Assembly: GCA_015059965.1 (NCBI GenBank)
Contig: SUZM01000008.1
Span: 1 to 64,000 of the forward strand
DNA: 64,000 nt
From: Rikenellaceae bacterium
GTDB lineage: Bacteria > Bacteroidota > Bacteroidia > Bacteroidales > Rikenellaceae
Direction: 5' to 3'
Position numbers and translations under genes: made by a program. Positions within the stretch are counted from its first letter, which is position 1. Each line of letters opens with the position of its first letter. The notes beneath the pieces were generated by a model. The model had not been told where the DNA came from, searched no databases, and was given only the letters and a program-made list of their open reading frames with translations. Shown piece by piece: positions 52,539 through 60,604 of this stretch.

Positions 52539-53255
52539 ATGACGAAATTAAGTGTAAACATCAATAAAATTGCCGTGGTACGCAACTCGCGCGGCGGCAA
52601 TCGTCCCGATGTACTGCAGGCAGCCCTGGACATCGAGCGCTTCGGCGCCGACGGCATTACGGTTCATCCGCGCCCCGACGAGCGCCATATCCGCTATGCG
52701 GATGTGCGCGAACTGAAGCCACACCTGAAGACCGAATTCAACATCGAGGGAAACCCCATCCCCTCGTTCATCGAGCTGGTTCTGGAGGCCCGCCCGGCAC
52801 AGGTTACCCTGGTACCCGACGGCCCCGACGTGCTCACCTCGAATGCCGGTTGGGATACGCTCCGCAACCGTGAATTTCTGAAGCTGGTGGCCGACCGCTT
52901 CCATGAGGCGGGCATCCGCGTTTCGATCTTCGTGGATCCCGATCCGGAGCAGGTGCGCGGAGCGGTGGCCTGCGGAGCCGACCGCGTGGAGCTCTACACC
53001 GAGGCCTATGCCCGCAACTACCCCACGGATCGCGAGGCGGCCATCGCCCCCTATGTCAAGGCGGCTGAGGCGGCTCGCGACTGCGGTCTGGGGCTCAATG
53101 CCGGCCACGACCTCGACCTGGAGAATCTGGCCTTCTTCTCGGAGCGTATTCCCTGGCTCGACGAGGTTTCAATCGGCCATGCGCTCATCAGCGATGCCCT
53201 CTACCTGGGGTTGGAGGAGACCGTCCGCCGTTACCAGAAGTGCCTTGTCAAATAG
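52539..53255 (+). CDS. pdxJ: Pyridoxine 5'-phosphate synthase
   Basis: PdxJ condenses 1-deoxyxylulose 5-phosphate with aminoacetone phosphate to form pyridoxine phosphate. The 238-residue barrel has [75 protein letters not shown] and [11 protein letters not shown]. It is followed 12 bp later by the tRNA nucleotidyltransferase gene. Confidence 0.96.
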   Translation: MTKLSVNINKIAVVRNSRGGNRPDVLQAALDIERFGADGITVHPRPDERHIRYADVRELKPHLKTEFNIEGNPIPSFIELVLEARPAQVTLVPDGPDVLTSNAGWDTLRNREFLKLVADRFHEAGIRVSIFVDPDPEQVRGAVACGADRVELYTEAYARNYPTDREAAIAPYVKAAEAARDCGLGLNAGHDLDLENLAFFSERIPWLDEVSIGHALISDALYLGLEETVRRYQKCLVK

Positions 53256-53267
53256 TCCGGTCTGCCG

Positions 53268-54686
53268 ATGTGTGAAATCAAAGCCCTGAATCGAAAAATC
53301 TTCCGTCAGATCGGACTCCTGGCCGACCGGATGGGCATAGAGGCCTATGTGGTGGGGGGTTATGTGCGCGACTACTACCTCAGGCGCCCCTCGACCGACA
53401 TCGACGTGGTGGTCGTGGGCAGCGGCATCGAGCTGGCCGAAGCCCTGGGGCGCGAGCTGAAGACGCGCGTCTCGGTCTTCAAGAACTTCGGCACGGCCAT
53501 GTTGCGGGCCGAAGGGGTGGAGGTGGAGTTCGTCGGAGCCCGCAAGGAGAGCTATACCCACGACTCGCGCAAGCCAATTGTCGAGGCCGGAACCTTGAAC
53601 GACGACCAGCTCAGGCGCGACTTTACGATCAACGCCCTGGCCTGGTGCCTCAACGAGGGGCGCTTCGGTGAGTTGGTGGACCCCTTTGAGGGGATGTACG
53701 ACCTGGAGGATTGCATCATCCGCACCCCCTGCGATCCGGACATCACCTTTTCGGACGACCCTCTGCGCATGATGCGGGCTATCCGTTTCGCCACGCAACT
53801 GGGTTTTGACATCGAGGAGGAGACCTTCGATGCCATCACACGCAATCGGGAGCGCATCCGCATCGTCTCGCGTGAGAGAATCGCCACGGAACTCAACAAG
53901 ATCGTTCTGTCGCCCCGCCCCTCCATCGGTTTTGAGCTGCTGGAGCTGACCGGTCTGCTGGAGTTGATCTTCCCCGAGCTGCACCGCCTCAAGGGGGTGG
54001 AGCGCCGCGGACAGCATGCGCATAAAGACAATTTCGAGCACACGCTCAAGGTGCTGGACAATGTGGCCGGGCGCTCCGACGACCTGTGGCTCAGGTGGGC
54101 CGCCCTGCTGCACGATATTGCCAAGCCCCAATGCAAGGCCTACGATCCGAAGATCGGCTTCTCTTTCCATGGCCACGAGGTGGCGGGTTCGAAGATGGTG
54201 CCCGGAATCTTCCGCACCCTGAAACTGCCGCTCAACGAGCACATGAAGTTCGTCCAGAAGCTCGTCTTCCTCCACCTGAGGCCCATCATCCTCTCCGAAG
54301 AGCAGGTAACCGACTCGGCCGTCAGACGTCTGTTGTTCGAGGCGGGCGACGACATCGAGCAGCTGATGCTCCTCTGCGAAGCCGACATCACCTCGGGCAT
54401 TGATGCAAAGGTGAAGCGCTACCTCAAAAATTTCGAGTTGGTGCGCGCCAAGCTCAAAGATTTGGAGGAGCGCGACCGCATCCGCAACTTCCAGCCCCCG
54501 ATTACGGGCGAGATCATCATGCAGACCTACGGCATCCCCCCCTGCTCGCTGATCGGCGAGATCAAGGAGGTGATCAAGGAGGCGATTCTGGAGGGCGAGA
54601 TTCGCAACGACTACCAGGAGGCCTACGCCCTGATGGAAAAGCTGGCCGCAGAGCGAGGCCTCAAGAAGACGAATCACAAGGATTAA
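53268..54686 (+). CDS. cca: CCA tRNA nucleotidyltransferase with HD domain
   Basis: This 472-residue enzyme adds or repairs the 3' CCA of tRNA. The N-terminal polymerase domain has VVGGYVRDYYL and the Asp pair STDIDVVVVG. RRDFTINALAW and DPLRMMRAIRFATQL follow, and the HD phosphohydrolase segment is DLWLRWAALLHDIAKPQCK (about residue 272). HD-containing members may remove 2',3'-cyclic or phosphate ends. It is probably cotranscribed with pdxJ. Poly(A) polymerase is an alternative family role but less likely here. Confidence 0.9.
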   Translation: MCEIKALNRKIFRQIGLLADRMGIEAYVVGGYVRDYYLRRPSTDIDVVVVGSGIELAEALGRELKTRVSVFKNFGTAMLRAEGVEVEFVGARKESYTHDSRKPIVEAGTLNDDQLRRDFTINALAWCLNEGRFGELVDPFEGMYDLEDCIIRTPCDPDITFSDDPLRMMRAIRFATQLGFDIEEETFDAITRNRERIRIVSRERIATELNKIVLSPRPSIGFELLELTGLLELIFPELHRLKGVERRGQHAHKDNFEHTLKVLDNVAGRSDDLWLRWAALLHDIAKPQCKAYDPKIGFSFHGHEVAGSKMVPGIFRTLKLPLNEHMKFVQKLVFLHLRPIILSEEQVTDSAVRRLLFEAGDDIEQLMLLCEADITSGIDAKVKRYLKNFELVRAKLKDLEERDRIRNFQPPITGEIIMQTYGIPPCSLIGEIKEVIKEAILEGEIRNDYQEAYALMEKLAAERGLKKTNHKD

Positions 54687-54715
54687 GAAACAGAAAAATC
54701 AGTTTATCGCACACA

Positions 54716-55093
54716 ATGGAAATTCAGGCACATTTCGACCATTTCAATATCAACGTCACCGACCTCAACCGGTCGTTGGACTTTTACGCCAAAGCTTTGG
54801 GGCTGAAGGAGGTAAACCGCAAAGAGGCTGCCGACGGATCGTTCATTCTGGTCTATCTGGGCGACGGGGTAACCTCGTTCCGTCTGGAGCTGACCTGGCT
54901 GCGCGACAAAGAGGGAGCCTATGAGTTGGGCGACAACGAGAGCCACCTCTGCATGCGTGTGGCAGGCGACTATCAGGCCATTCGCGCCTACCACAAGGCC
55001 AACGGCTGGGTCTGCTTCGAGAACCACGCCATGGGGCTCTACTTCATCAACGACCCCGACGACTATTGGATCGAAGTTTTACCGGCAAAATAG
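54716..55093 (+). CDS. VOC-family (glyoxalase I-like) protein
   Basis: The 125-residue single-chain protein has two beta-alpha-beta-beta-beta modules: FDHFNINVTDLNRSLDFYAKALGLKEV and later HLCMRVAGDYQAIRAYHKANG, ending NDPDDYWIEVLP. Candidate metal ligands are His7 or His10, Glu (LELTW), His (SHLC) and Glu (IEVLP), as in lactoylglutathione lyase. It sits 6 bp before tsaC. Whether it acts on methylglyoxal is unknown, since glutathione is usually missing in Bacteroidales. Confidence 0.85.
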   Translation: MEIQAHFDHFNINVTDLNRSLDFYAKALGLKEVNRKEAADGSFILVYLGDGVTSFRLELTWLRDKEGAYELGDNESHLCMRVAGDYQAIRAYHKANGWVCFENHAMGLYFINDPDDYWIEVLPAK

Positions 55094-55099
55094 GAGGCC

Positions 55100-55660
55100 A
55101 TGGAGAAAGAGATCACAAAATGTATTGAGGTTTTGAAGGCCGGAGGCATCATCCTCTACCCCACCGACACGGTATGGGGGCTGGGATGCGATGCCACCAA
55201 CAAGGAGGCCGTGCAGAAGATTTACGACCTGAAGCGGAGCGAAAACAAGAAGTCGATGTTGGTGCTCTGCGACTCGTGCGACTCGGTCGTGCGCTATGTA
55301 AACAAAGCTCCGGGGATCGCCTTCGAGGTGGCCGAGCTCTCGACCACACCGCTGACACTGATCCTGCCCGGAGCCGTGGGCCTGGCCGAGAACCTGATCC
55401 CCGAAGAGCGCACCCTGGGGGTACGCATCCCGAACCACGAATTTTGCCAAAAGCTACTGCGCAAGTTCCGCAAGCCGATCGTCTCGACCTCGGCCAACCT
55501 CTCGGGAGAAGAGACCCCCAAGCGCCTTGGCGAGGTGAGCCGCGCGATCCTCGAAGGGGTCGATCATGTGGTCAATCCCCGCTTTGAGGGCAAGCCCACG
55601 CGCAAGCCCTCGGGCATCATCGCCTTCAACGAACAGGGCGAATTTTCCATTATCAGGTAA
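55100..55660 (+). CDS. tsaC: L-threonylcarbamoyladenylate synthase
   Basis: TsaC/YrdC makes threonylcarbamoyl-AMP for t6A37 modification of tRNA. The 186-residue protein has GGIILYPTDTVWGLGCDA, KRSENKKSMLVL (basic triad), PGAVGLAENL, LGVRIPNHEF and PIVSTSANLSGEETP. It lacks the extra Sua5 domain, so it is the short form. Confidence 0.94.
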   Translation: MEKEITKCIEVLKAGGIILYPTDTVWGLGCDATNKEAVQKIYDLKRSENKKSMLVLCDSCDSVVRYVNKAPGIAFEVAELSTTPLTLILPGAVGLAENLIPEERTLGVRIPNHEFCQKLLRKFRKPIVSTSANLSGEETPKRLGEVSRAILEGVDHVVNPRFEGKPTRKPSGIIAFNEQGEFSIIR

Positions 55661-55707
55661 CCGCGAAAGGGAGACCAAAAAGTCAAGAAGCCAACAAAGA
55701 GCAAAAA

Positions 55708-56115
55708 ATGGTAATATTAGAAACACCCGTTCAGAAGCGTTTTTCGGATGTCGATTCATTTCTGCACGTCAACAACGTATCGCAACAGATGTACTTCGAC
55801 CTCGGGAAGATGGAGTTTTATAAAAAAATCCTCGAGATCGACACCCCCGAAAAGATCCGCCGCATCATCACCGTATCGACCCACACCGATTATAAGGGAC
55901 AGATCCGCATGGAGGACGATATTTTTGTTCGCACAACGATCGACAAGGTGGGCACCACGTCGATGCAATTCCTGCAGCAACTCATCTGCCGCCTGCCCCA
56001 GGGAGGCGAGCAGGTACGCACCGAGAGCCGTTCGGTGATGGTGGTCTTCGACTTCCAAAAGCAGGAGAAGGCCCCCGTGCCCGAGTCGTGGCGAAAGCTG
56101 CTTCTCGGGGAGTAG
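55708..56115 (+). CDS. Hotdog-fold acyl-CoA thioesterase
   Basis: This 135-residue protein starts like 4-hydroxybenzoyl-CoA thioesterase relatives: VQKRFSDVDSFLHVNNVSQQMYFDLGKMEF, with the catalytic Asp in RFSDVDS. A beta-rich hotdog core follows. It probably hydrolyses short acyl-CoA or acyl-carrier esters. It is 47 bp after tsaC. Confidence 0.87.
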   Translation: MVILETPVQKRFSDVDSFLHVNNVSQQMYFDLGKMEFYKKILEIDTPEKIRRIITVSTHTDYKGQIRMEDDIFVRTTIDKVGTTSMQFLQQLICRLPQGGEQVRTESRSVMVVFDFQKQEKAPVPESWRKLLLGE

Positions 56116-56178
56116 GGAAAGTGTAGCCCTACACCAAAAAAACTTGGCATTTGTTTTGCTGAATCACCCCTCAAAGAG

Positions 56179-56628
56179 ATGAATACCCACCGAACAACTG
56201 CGCACAACGCGCCTGCCATGCAGGTGCTCATCGACTTGCTCTTTGGCGAGCAGGTATCGTGTGTCGTGCGCTCGGGCGACACCATTCGGCTCTTTCGCCA
56301 ACGCGGAGTCAAGGACCTCTTCCGACTCCTCAAGGAGAGCCCCGGGGAGCTCAGGGGTGCCCTGATCGCCGACAAAGTGGTCGGCAAGGGGGCCGCAGCC
56401 CTAATGGTTCTGGGCGGCATTCGCGAACTCTACGCCGATGTGATCAGCTACCCCGCCCTCGAGCTCCTGGCCCGAAAGCGGATTCCGGTGAGCTACTCGA
56501 TCGCCGTAGAGCGCATCGCCAACCGCACCCAAACGGGGCCCTGTCCGATCGAGGAGCGATGCATGGCTTGCGAAAGCCCCGAAGAGTGTCTGCGTAAGAT
56601 TGAGGAATTCATCTCTTCCGAGAGTTGA
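56179..56628 (+). CDS. DUF1893 family protein
   Basis: The 149-residue protein matches DUF1893: SCVVRSGDTIRLFRQRGVKDLFRLL, then GALIADKVVGKGAAALMVLGGI and IPVSYSIAVERIANRTQTG. The C-terminus adds four cysteines (GPCPIEERCMACESPEECL), which suggests a small metal or Fe-S site. It ends 20 bp before a TonB-dependent receptor gene and is probably cotranscribed with it. Molecular function is unknown. Confidence 0.8.
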   Translation: MNTHRTTAHNAPAMQVLIDLLFGEQVSCVVRSGDTIRLFRQRGVKDLFRLLKESPGELRGALIADKVVGKGAAALMVLGGIRELYADVISYPALELLARKRIPVSYSIAVERIANRTQTGPCPIEERCMACESPEECLRKIEEFISSES

Positions 56629-56647
56629 AAACCAAGTTTTACATTCC

Positions 56648-58546
56648 ATGTTTCACCCTATCTGCACACCGCTACTCCTTCTCTTTACTCTTCTTCTCAC
56701 CCTTCCCGAGCGTTTGGTCGCCCGGGCCGACACCACCCACCTGGCACACGCGTTACCGATCGAAGAGGTGATCGTTGTGGGATCGGCCCCCGCATCCGAC
56801 CCTCGGCTCATTGTCCTGAAGGCGACAACCCTCGATCCTCAACGCATCAGCGAAAGCCTGAGGCCATCGCTCCTGCCCACGCTGGGCGAGGAGGTGCCGG
56901 GGCTCTTTATCACCTCACGCGGCGGGATGGGCTACGGGGTCTCGACGGGGGCTGCGGGCGGAATCTCCCTGCGCGGCATCGGAGGCTCCCCCACCACGGG
57001 CGTTCTGGTGGTCATCGACGGCCAACCTCAACACTCGGGGCTGATGGGCCACCCCATTGCCGACAATCTGCTCAGTGACGCGGCCGAGCAGGTGGAGGTG
57101 GTGCGCGGACCCGCCTCGGCGCTCTACGGCTCGAGCGCCATGGGAGGAGTGATCCACATCACCACTCGCAAACCGGCCAAGCAGGGGAGCTCCATTCGCC
57201 TGCGGGCGGGCTACGGCTCCCACAACACCTTGGAGAGCAACCTGAGGGGTGAACTGCACAAGGGGCGCTTCACCCTCTCCGTCTCAGGGCTCTACAACAG
57301 CAGCGAGGGGCACCGCCCCGAGATGGATTTCGAGCAATATGGCGGCACGCTGAACCTCGGCATCACCCTTGGACCGGGGTGGAGGCTGGGCCTTTCGGGC
57401 GAACTCGTCCACTTCAACGCCTCGAATCCCGGAGCCGTCACCGCCCCGTTGATCGACAACGACTCGCGCATCACCCGCAGCCGCGCCGCCCTGAACCTCG
57501 GGCACCGCCTCGGACGGCTGAGCGGAGAGCTGCAGTTCTTCTACAACTATGGCCGTCACCGCATCTACGACGGATACCGGGCCGGGGAGGAGCCTCCCGC
57601 CTACCGCTTCCACTCGCGGGATTTCATCTGGGGAGCCTCCCTGCGCGAGCTCTGGCAGCCCCTTCCCACCACACGGCTGAACTTCGGTGTGGAGGGAACG
57701 CAGTTTGGTGGCGAGGCGTGGAACCTCTTCCCCGAGCAGGAGCGCACGGAGCCGATTGCCGACCGCCGGGAGTTGGAGGTGGCGCTCTACTTCGACCTGC
57801 GCCAGCAGCTTGCCCGCCGGCTCTTCCTGGAGCTCGGCCTGCGACTCGACCACCACACACACGTCGGCACGGAGTGGGTCCCGCGGGTGGCCCTCGACCT
57901 GCGGCCAACGCCCGACATAGAGCTCACGGCGAGCCTCGGAAAGGGTTTTCGCTTTCCGACCATCCGCGAGATGTTCCTCTTCCCGGCGCAGAATCCCGAC
58001 CTGAAGGCCGAACGGCTGTGGAGCTGCGAGGTGGCCTTCAGGCAACGCCTCAGGCGACTGCGCTACGGCGTGAACCTCTTCGGGATCCGCGGCGACAACC
58101 GCATCCAGACCGTGATGATCGATGGTCGTCCGCGCAATGTAAACTCGGGAAAAATCGAGAATTGGGGCGTGGAGGGCGACCTCTCGTTGGCGGCTGGGCG
58201 CGCCTGGAGCCTGAGGGCCAACTACAGCTATCTCAACATGCGCTACCCCGTTCCGGCAGCCCCCGAGCACAAGCTCTTCTTCGCAGTAGGATTCACCCGA
58301 GGCCGCTGGCACCTCGAAAGCGGATGGCAGTACATCGCAGGGCTCTATACCGACCTCGCCACGGCGGAGAGGCAGGTCATGCAGGAGGATTTTCTATTAT
58401 GGCACCTGCGGGGCTCGCTGCGCCTGGCCCGATGGTTGAAACTCTGGATAAGGGGAGAGAACCTGCTCGCACAACGCTACGAAATCAACGGGGGCTTCCC
58501 CATGCCGGGAGCCACCGTAATGGGCGGCGTGGAGGCAAACTTCTGA
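56648..58546 (+). CDS. TonB-dependent outer-membrane receptor
   Basis: I start at MFHPICTPLL, giving 632 residues with a signal peptide ending near VARADT. A TonB-box-like EEVIVVGS lies near residue 37, a plug domain with GISLRGIGGSPTTGVLVVIDG and VEVVRGPASALYGSSAMGGVIHI follows, and a 22-strand barrel ends in GGVEANF. The length and lack of a SusD partner suggest a metal chelate, heme or cobalamin ligand rather than a glycan; the substrate is not known. It follows the cysteine-rich DUF1893 gene. Confidence 0.92.
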   Translation: MFHPICTPLLLLFTLLLTLPERLVARADTTHLAHALPIEEVIVVGSAPASDPRLIVLKATTLDPQRISESLRPSLLPTLGEEVPGLFITSRGGMGYGVSTGAAGGISLRGIGGSPTTGVLVVIDGQPQHSGLMGHPIADNLLSDAAEQVEVVRGPASALYGSSAMGGVIHITTRKPAKQGSSIRLRAGYGSHNTLESNLRGELHKGRFTLSVSGLYNSSEGHRPEMDFEQYGGTLNLGITLGPGWRLGLSGELVHFNASNPGAVTAPLIDNDSRITRSRAALNLGHRLGRLSGELQFFYNYGRHRIYDGYRAGEEPPAYRFHSRDFIWGASLRELWQPLPTTRLNFGVEGTQFGGEAWNLFPEQERTEPIADRRELEVALYFDLRQQLARRLFLELGLRLDHHTHVGTEWVPRVALDLRPTPDIELTASLGKGFRFPTIREMFLFPAQNPDLKAERLWSCEVAFRQRLRRLRYGVNLFGIRGDNRIQTVMIDGRPRNVNSGKIENWGVEGDLSLAAGRAWSLRANYSYLNMRYPVPAAPEHKLFFAVGFTRGRWHLESGWQYIAGLYTDLATAERQVMQEDFLLWHLRGSLRLARWLKLWIRGENLLAQRYEINGGFPMPGATVMGGVEANF

Positions 58547-58619
58547 GCAATTCACGATTGCTCCTGATGCAATAAATTTGCGGATTTGAATTTTCGGTGC
58601 ATTGCAACCCTGAAGGTCG

Positions 58620-58726
58620 GTGCTGACCCACCCCCTAAATCCCCCGCCTCGGGCAGGGGACTTAGTCAGCCTGACGGCTGAAAAAGAGGACATTTTACAC
58701 CTTAGGTGTAAAATGACATATAATTA
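58620..58726 (+). repeat. Dispersed intergenic repeat family B, copy 2
   Basis: Matches 27732-27830: the block CCCCCTAAATCCCCC, the GGGCAGGGGACTTAGTCAGC arm and CCTGACGGCTGAAAAA. It ends in an intact 11-bp hairpin (CATTTTACACC-TTA-GGTGTAAAATG). The surrounding gap 58547-58872 otherwise holds the DUF362 promoter. Confidence 0.78.
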
Positions 58727-58798
58727 CCTTATAGAAATTCAAAATCAGAGCAACGAACGGTAATAAATATTGCCAACATTGCGCTCGGGAAGGAAATA

Positions 58799-58844
58799 AT
58801 TGTGAATCGTGAATCGTGAATTGCAAATTGTTTTGCTATCTTTG
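58799..58844 (+). promoter_or_regulatory. DUF362 gene promoter with TGAATCG heptamers
   Basis: TGAATCG-type heptamers (58803-58822) are followed by the -7 box TATCTTTG (58837-58844), 29 nt before the ATG. Confidence 0.65.
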
Positions 58845-58872
58845 TGAAAAGAATCCATAAAAACGAAAACTG

Positions 58873-59742
58873 ATGAAAAGCAAGGTATATTTCTCGCGGG
58901 AGATCTCGCCCGCAAAGCTCATAGAGCTCTATGAGGTATTGGGCCGCAAGGCCGAAGGCAAAGTGGCCGTCAAACTCTCGACCGGCGAACCCGGAGGCCA
59001 CAACTTCCTGCAGCCCGCCCTGATCGGGGATTTGGTACGAAAGTTGAACGGTACGATCGTCGAGTGCAACACCGCCTACGGAGGCGGCCGAGCCGACACC
59101 GAGAGCCACCTCAAGGCGGCGGCCGACCACGGCTTCACGGCCATTGCTCCCGTGGAGATCATGGATGCGGAGGGCGAGGCCGAACTGCCCGTCGCAGGCG
59201 GAAAGCATCTGAAGGTCGATATCGTGGGGAAAGGCTACCTCAAGTACGACTTTACGGTGGTGCTGTCGCACTTCAAGGGGCACCAGATGGGCGGCTTTGG
59301 CGGCGCGATCAAGAACATCTCGATCGGCATCGCCTCCTCGGCCGGCAAGGCGTGGATTCACACCTGCGGCCAACAGCGCAAGATCAACTGGCGGGAGCTG
59401 CCCGAGCAGGAGGATTTTCTGGAGGCCATGGCCGAGGCGGCCAAAGCCGTTGCTGACCACTGTGGCGAGAAGATCCTCTACATCAACGTGGCGAACCGCC
59501 TCTCGGTGGATTGCGACTGCAATGCCCACCCCGAGGAGCCGAAGATGGGGGATATCGGCATCCTCTCATCGCTGGATCCGGTGGCCCTGGACCGCGCCTG
59601 TACCGACCTGGTGCGCTCGTCCGATGACCCGGGCAAGAGACACCTGATCGAGCGCATCGACTCGCGCAAGGGAATGCATACGCTCGATTGGGCCGAGCAA
59701 CTCGGCATGGGCAGCCAGGAGTATGAGTTAATTGAACTATAG
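58873..59742 (+). CDS. DUF362 domain protein
   Basis: The 289-residue protein has the DUF362 core: VAVKLSTGEPGGHNFLQP, VECNTAYGGGRADTESHLKAAADHGF, then FKGHQMGGFGGAIKNISIGIASSAGK and DPVALDRACTDLV. The iron-sulfur ferredoxin module often fused to DUF362 is missing, but single cysteines remain (IHTCGQQ, VDCDCNAH). It is 33 bp before a membrane protein resembling an ECF S component, so the two may share a cofactor-related substrate. Function is unknown. Confidence 0.85.
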   Translation: MKSKVYFSREISPAKLIELYEVLGRKAEGKVAVKLSTGEPGGHNFLQPALIGDLVRKLNGTIVECNTAYGGGRADTESHLKAAADHGFTAIAPVEIMDAEGEAELPVAGGKHLKVDIVGKGYLKYDFTVVLSHFKGHQMGGFGGAIKNISIGIASSAGKAWIHTCGQQRKINWRELPEQEDFLEAMAEAAKAVADHCGEKILYINVANRLSVDCDCNAHPEEPKMGDIGILSSLDPVALDRACTDLVRSSDDPGKRHLIERIDSRKGMHTLDWAEQLGMGSQEYELIEL

Positions 59743-59775
59743 CAGATAAAGAACCACTATAAATTACCAATATCC

Positions 59776-60288
59776 ATGAAAACAACTGCACTAAAACTCT
59801 ATTCGCCGGGCTTTGCCGAAATGCGCACCTGGCTTGCGGCCGCCGCCTTTGTCGGGGCCAACATCCTGCTTCCGCAGCTCGTACACCTGCTGCCACAAGG
59901 GGGTGCAACATGGCTCCCGATCTACCTCTTTACGCTTGTGGCCGCCTATAAGTACGGTTGGAAGGCGGGTCTGCTGACCGCCCTCCTCTCGCCTACGATC
60001 AACCACCTGCTTTTCGGCATGCCTGCGGCCGGAGTCTTACCCGCAATTCTTGTAAAATCTTCGCTGCTCTGCTTCGCTGCCGCCTATGCCGCCCATCGCT
60101 GGCAAAAGGCCTCGCTCGTTCTGCTCCTGGGCGTTGTGGTCGCCTATCAGCTCGCAGGATCGCTCTTCGAGTGGGCCTGGACGGGGAACCTCTATAACGC
60201 CCTGCAGGATTTCCGCCTGGGTATCCCCGGCATGCTGCTCCAGATCTTCGGCGGCTGGTGGCTTCTGAACCGCCTGCTGCGCAAGTAA
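59776..60288 (+). CDS. Putative ECF transporter substrate-binding (S) component
   Basis: The 170-residue membrane protein has five or six hydrophobic helices and little else: LAAAAFVGANILLPQLVHLL, YLFTLVAAYKYGWKAGLLTALL, AILVKSSLLCFAAAYAAHRW, VLLLGVVVAYQLAGSLF, GMLLQIFGGWWLLNRLL. The AYKYGWKAGLLTALLSPTINHLLFG segment resembles S components of vitamin or metal ECF transporters. No ATPase or T component is nearby, so it would use a shared module. It is cotranscribed with the DUF362 gene. The substrate is unknown. Confidence 0.7.
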   Translation: MKTTALKLYSPGFAEMRTWLAAAAFVGANILLPQLVHLLPQGGATWLPIYLFTLVAAYKYGWKAGLLTALLSPTINHLLFGMPAAGVLPAILVKSSLLCFAAAYAAHRWQKASLVLLLGVVVAYQLAGSLFEWAWTGNLYNALQDFRLGIPGMLLQIFGGWWLLNRLLRK

Positions 60289-60316
60289 GGGGCGACGCGG
60301 GACAACCTTATTCAAC

Positions 60317-60347
60317 AAAAAAAAGACGGGAAATCCCGTCTTTTTTT
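60317..60347. terminator. Bidirectional terminator
   Basis: GACGGG-AAAT-CCCGTC (60325-60340) with eight A on the left and seven T on the right, between the convergent ECF component and rubredoxin genes. Confidence 0.85.
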
Positions 60348-60361
60348 GCTGTTGGAAGAGG

Positions 60362-60523
60362 TTACTCGATGGCCTCGAAATCCTCTTTGGTGGCACCACA
60401 CAGGGGGCAGGCCCAATCGTCGGGCAGGTTCTCAAAGGGGGTGCCGGCCGGAATACCGTTCTCGGGATCACCCACGGCGGGATCGTAGATCCAGCCACAA
60501 GGAATACATCTGTACTTTTTCAT
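60362..60523 (-). CDS. Rubredoxin
   Basis: This 53-residue gene was found by reading the minus strand directly. The protein is a classic rubredoxin with an Fe(Cys)4 site: Cys6 and Cys9 ([12 protein letters not shown]) and Cys39 and Cys42 ([10 protein letters not shown]), plus [15 protein letters not shown]. It carries one electron in oxygen or peroxide defence in anaerobes. Between it and queA are two perfect 16-bp direct repeats. It is the one intact iron-binding small redox protein here, in contrast to the degenerate rubrerythrin-like protein at 10780. Confidence 0.93.
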   Translation of the reverse strand: MKKYRCIPCGWIYDPAVGDPENGIPAGTPFENLPDDWACPLCGATKEDFEAIE

Positions 60524-60524
60524 C

Positions 60525-60556
60525 TTTAATAATTTAGGGGTTTAATAATTTAGGGG
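60525..60556. repeat. Two perfect 16-bp direct repeats upstream of the rubredoxin gene
   Basis: TTTAATAATTTAGGGG occurs twice in tandem, ending two bases before the rubredoxin start codon (minus strand). The repeats lie within the leader or operator area and could bind a regulator, or be simple duplication. Confidence 0.7.
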
Positions 60557-60604
60557 TTTTAGTTCTCTTTCCGCAAAAGGCACGCCAAAATTCTTTTCCT
60601 CCGA

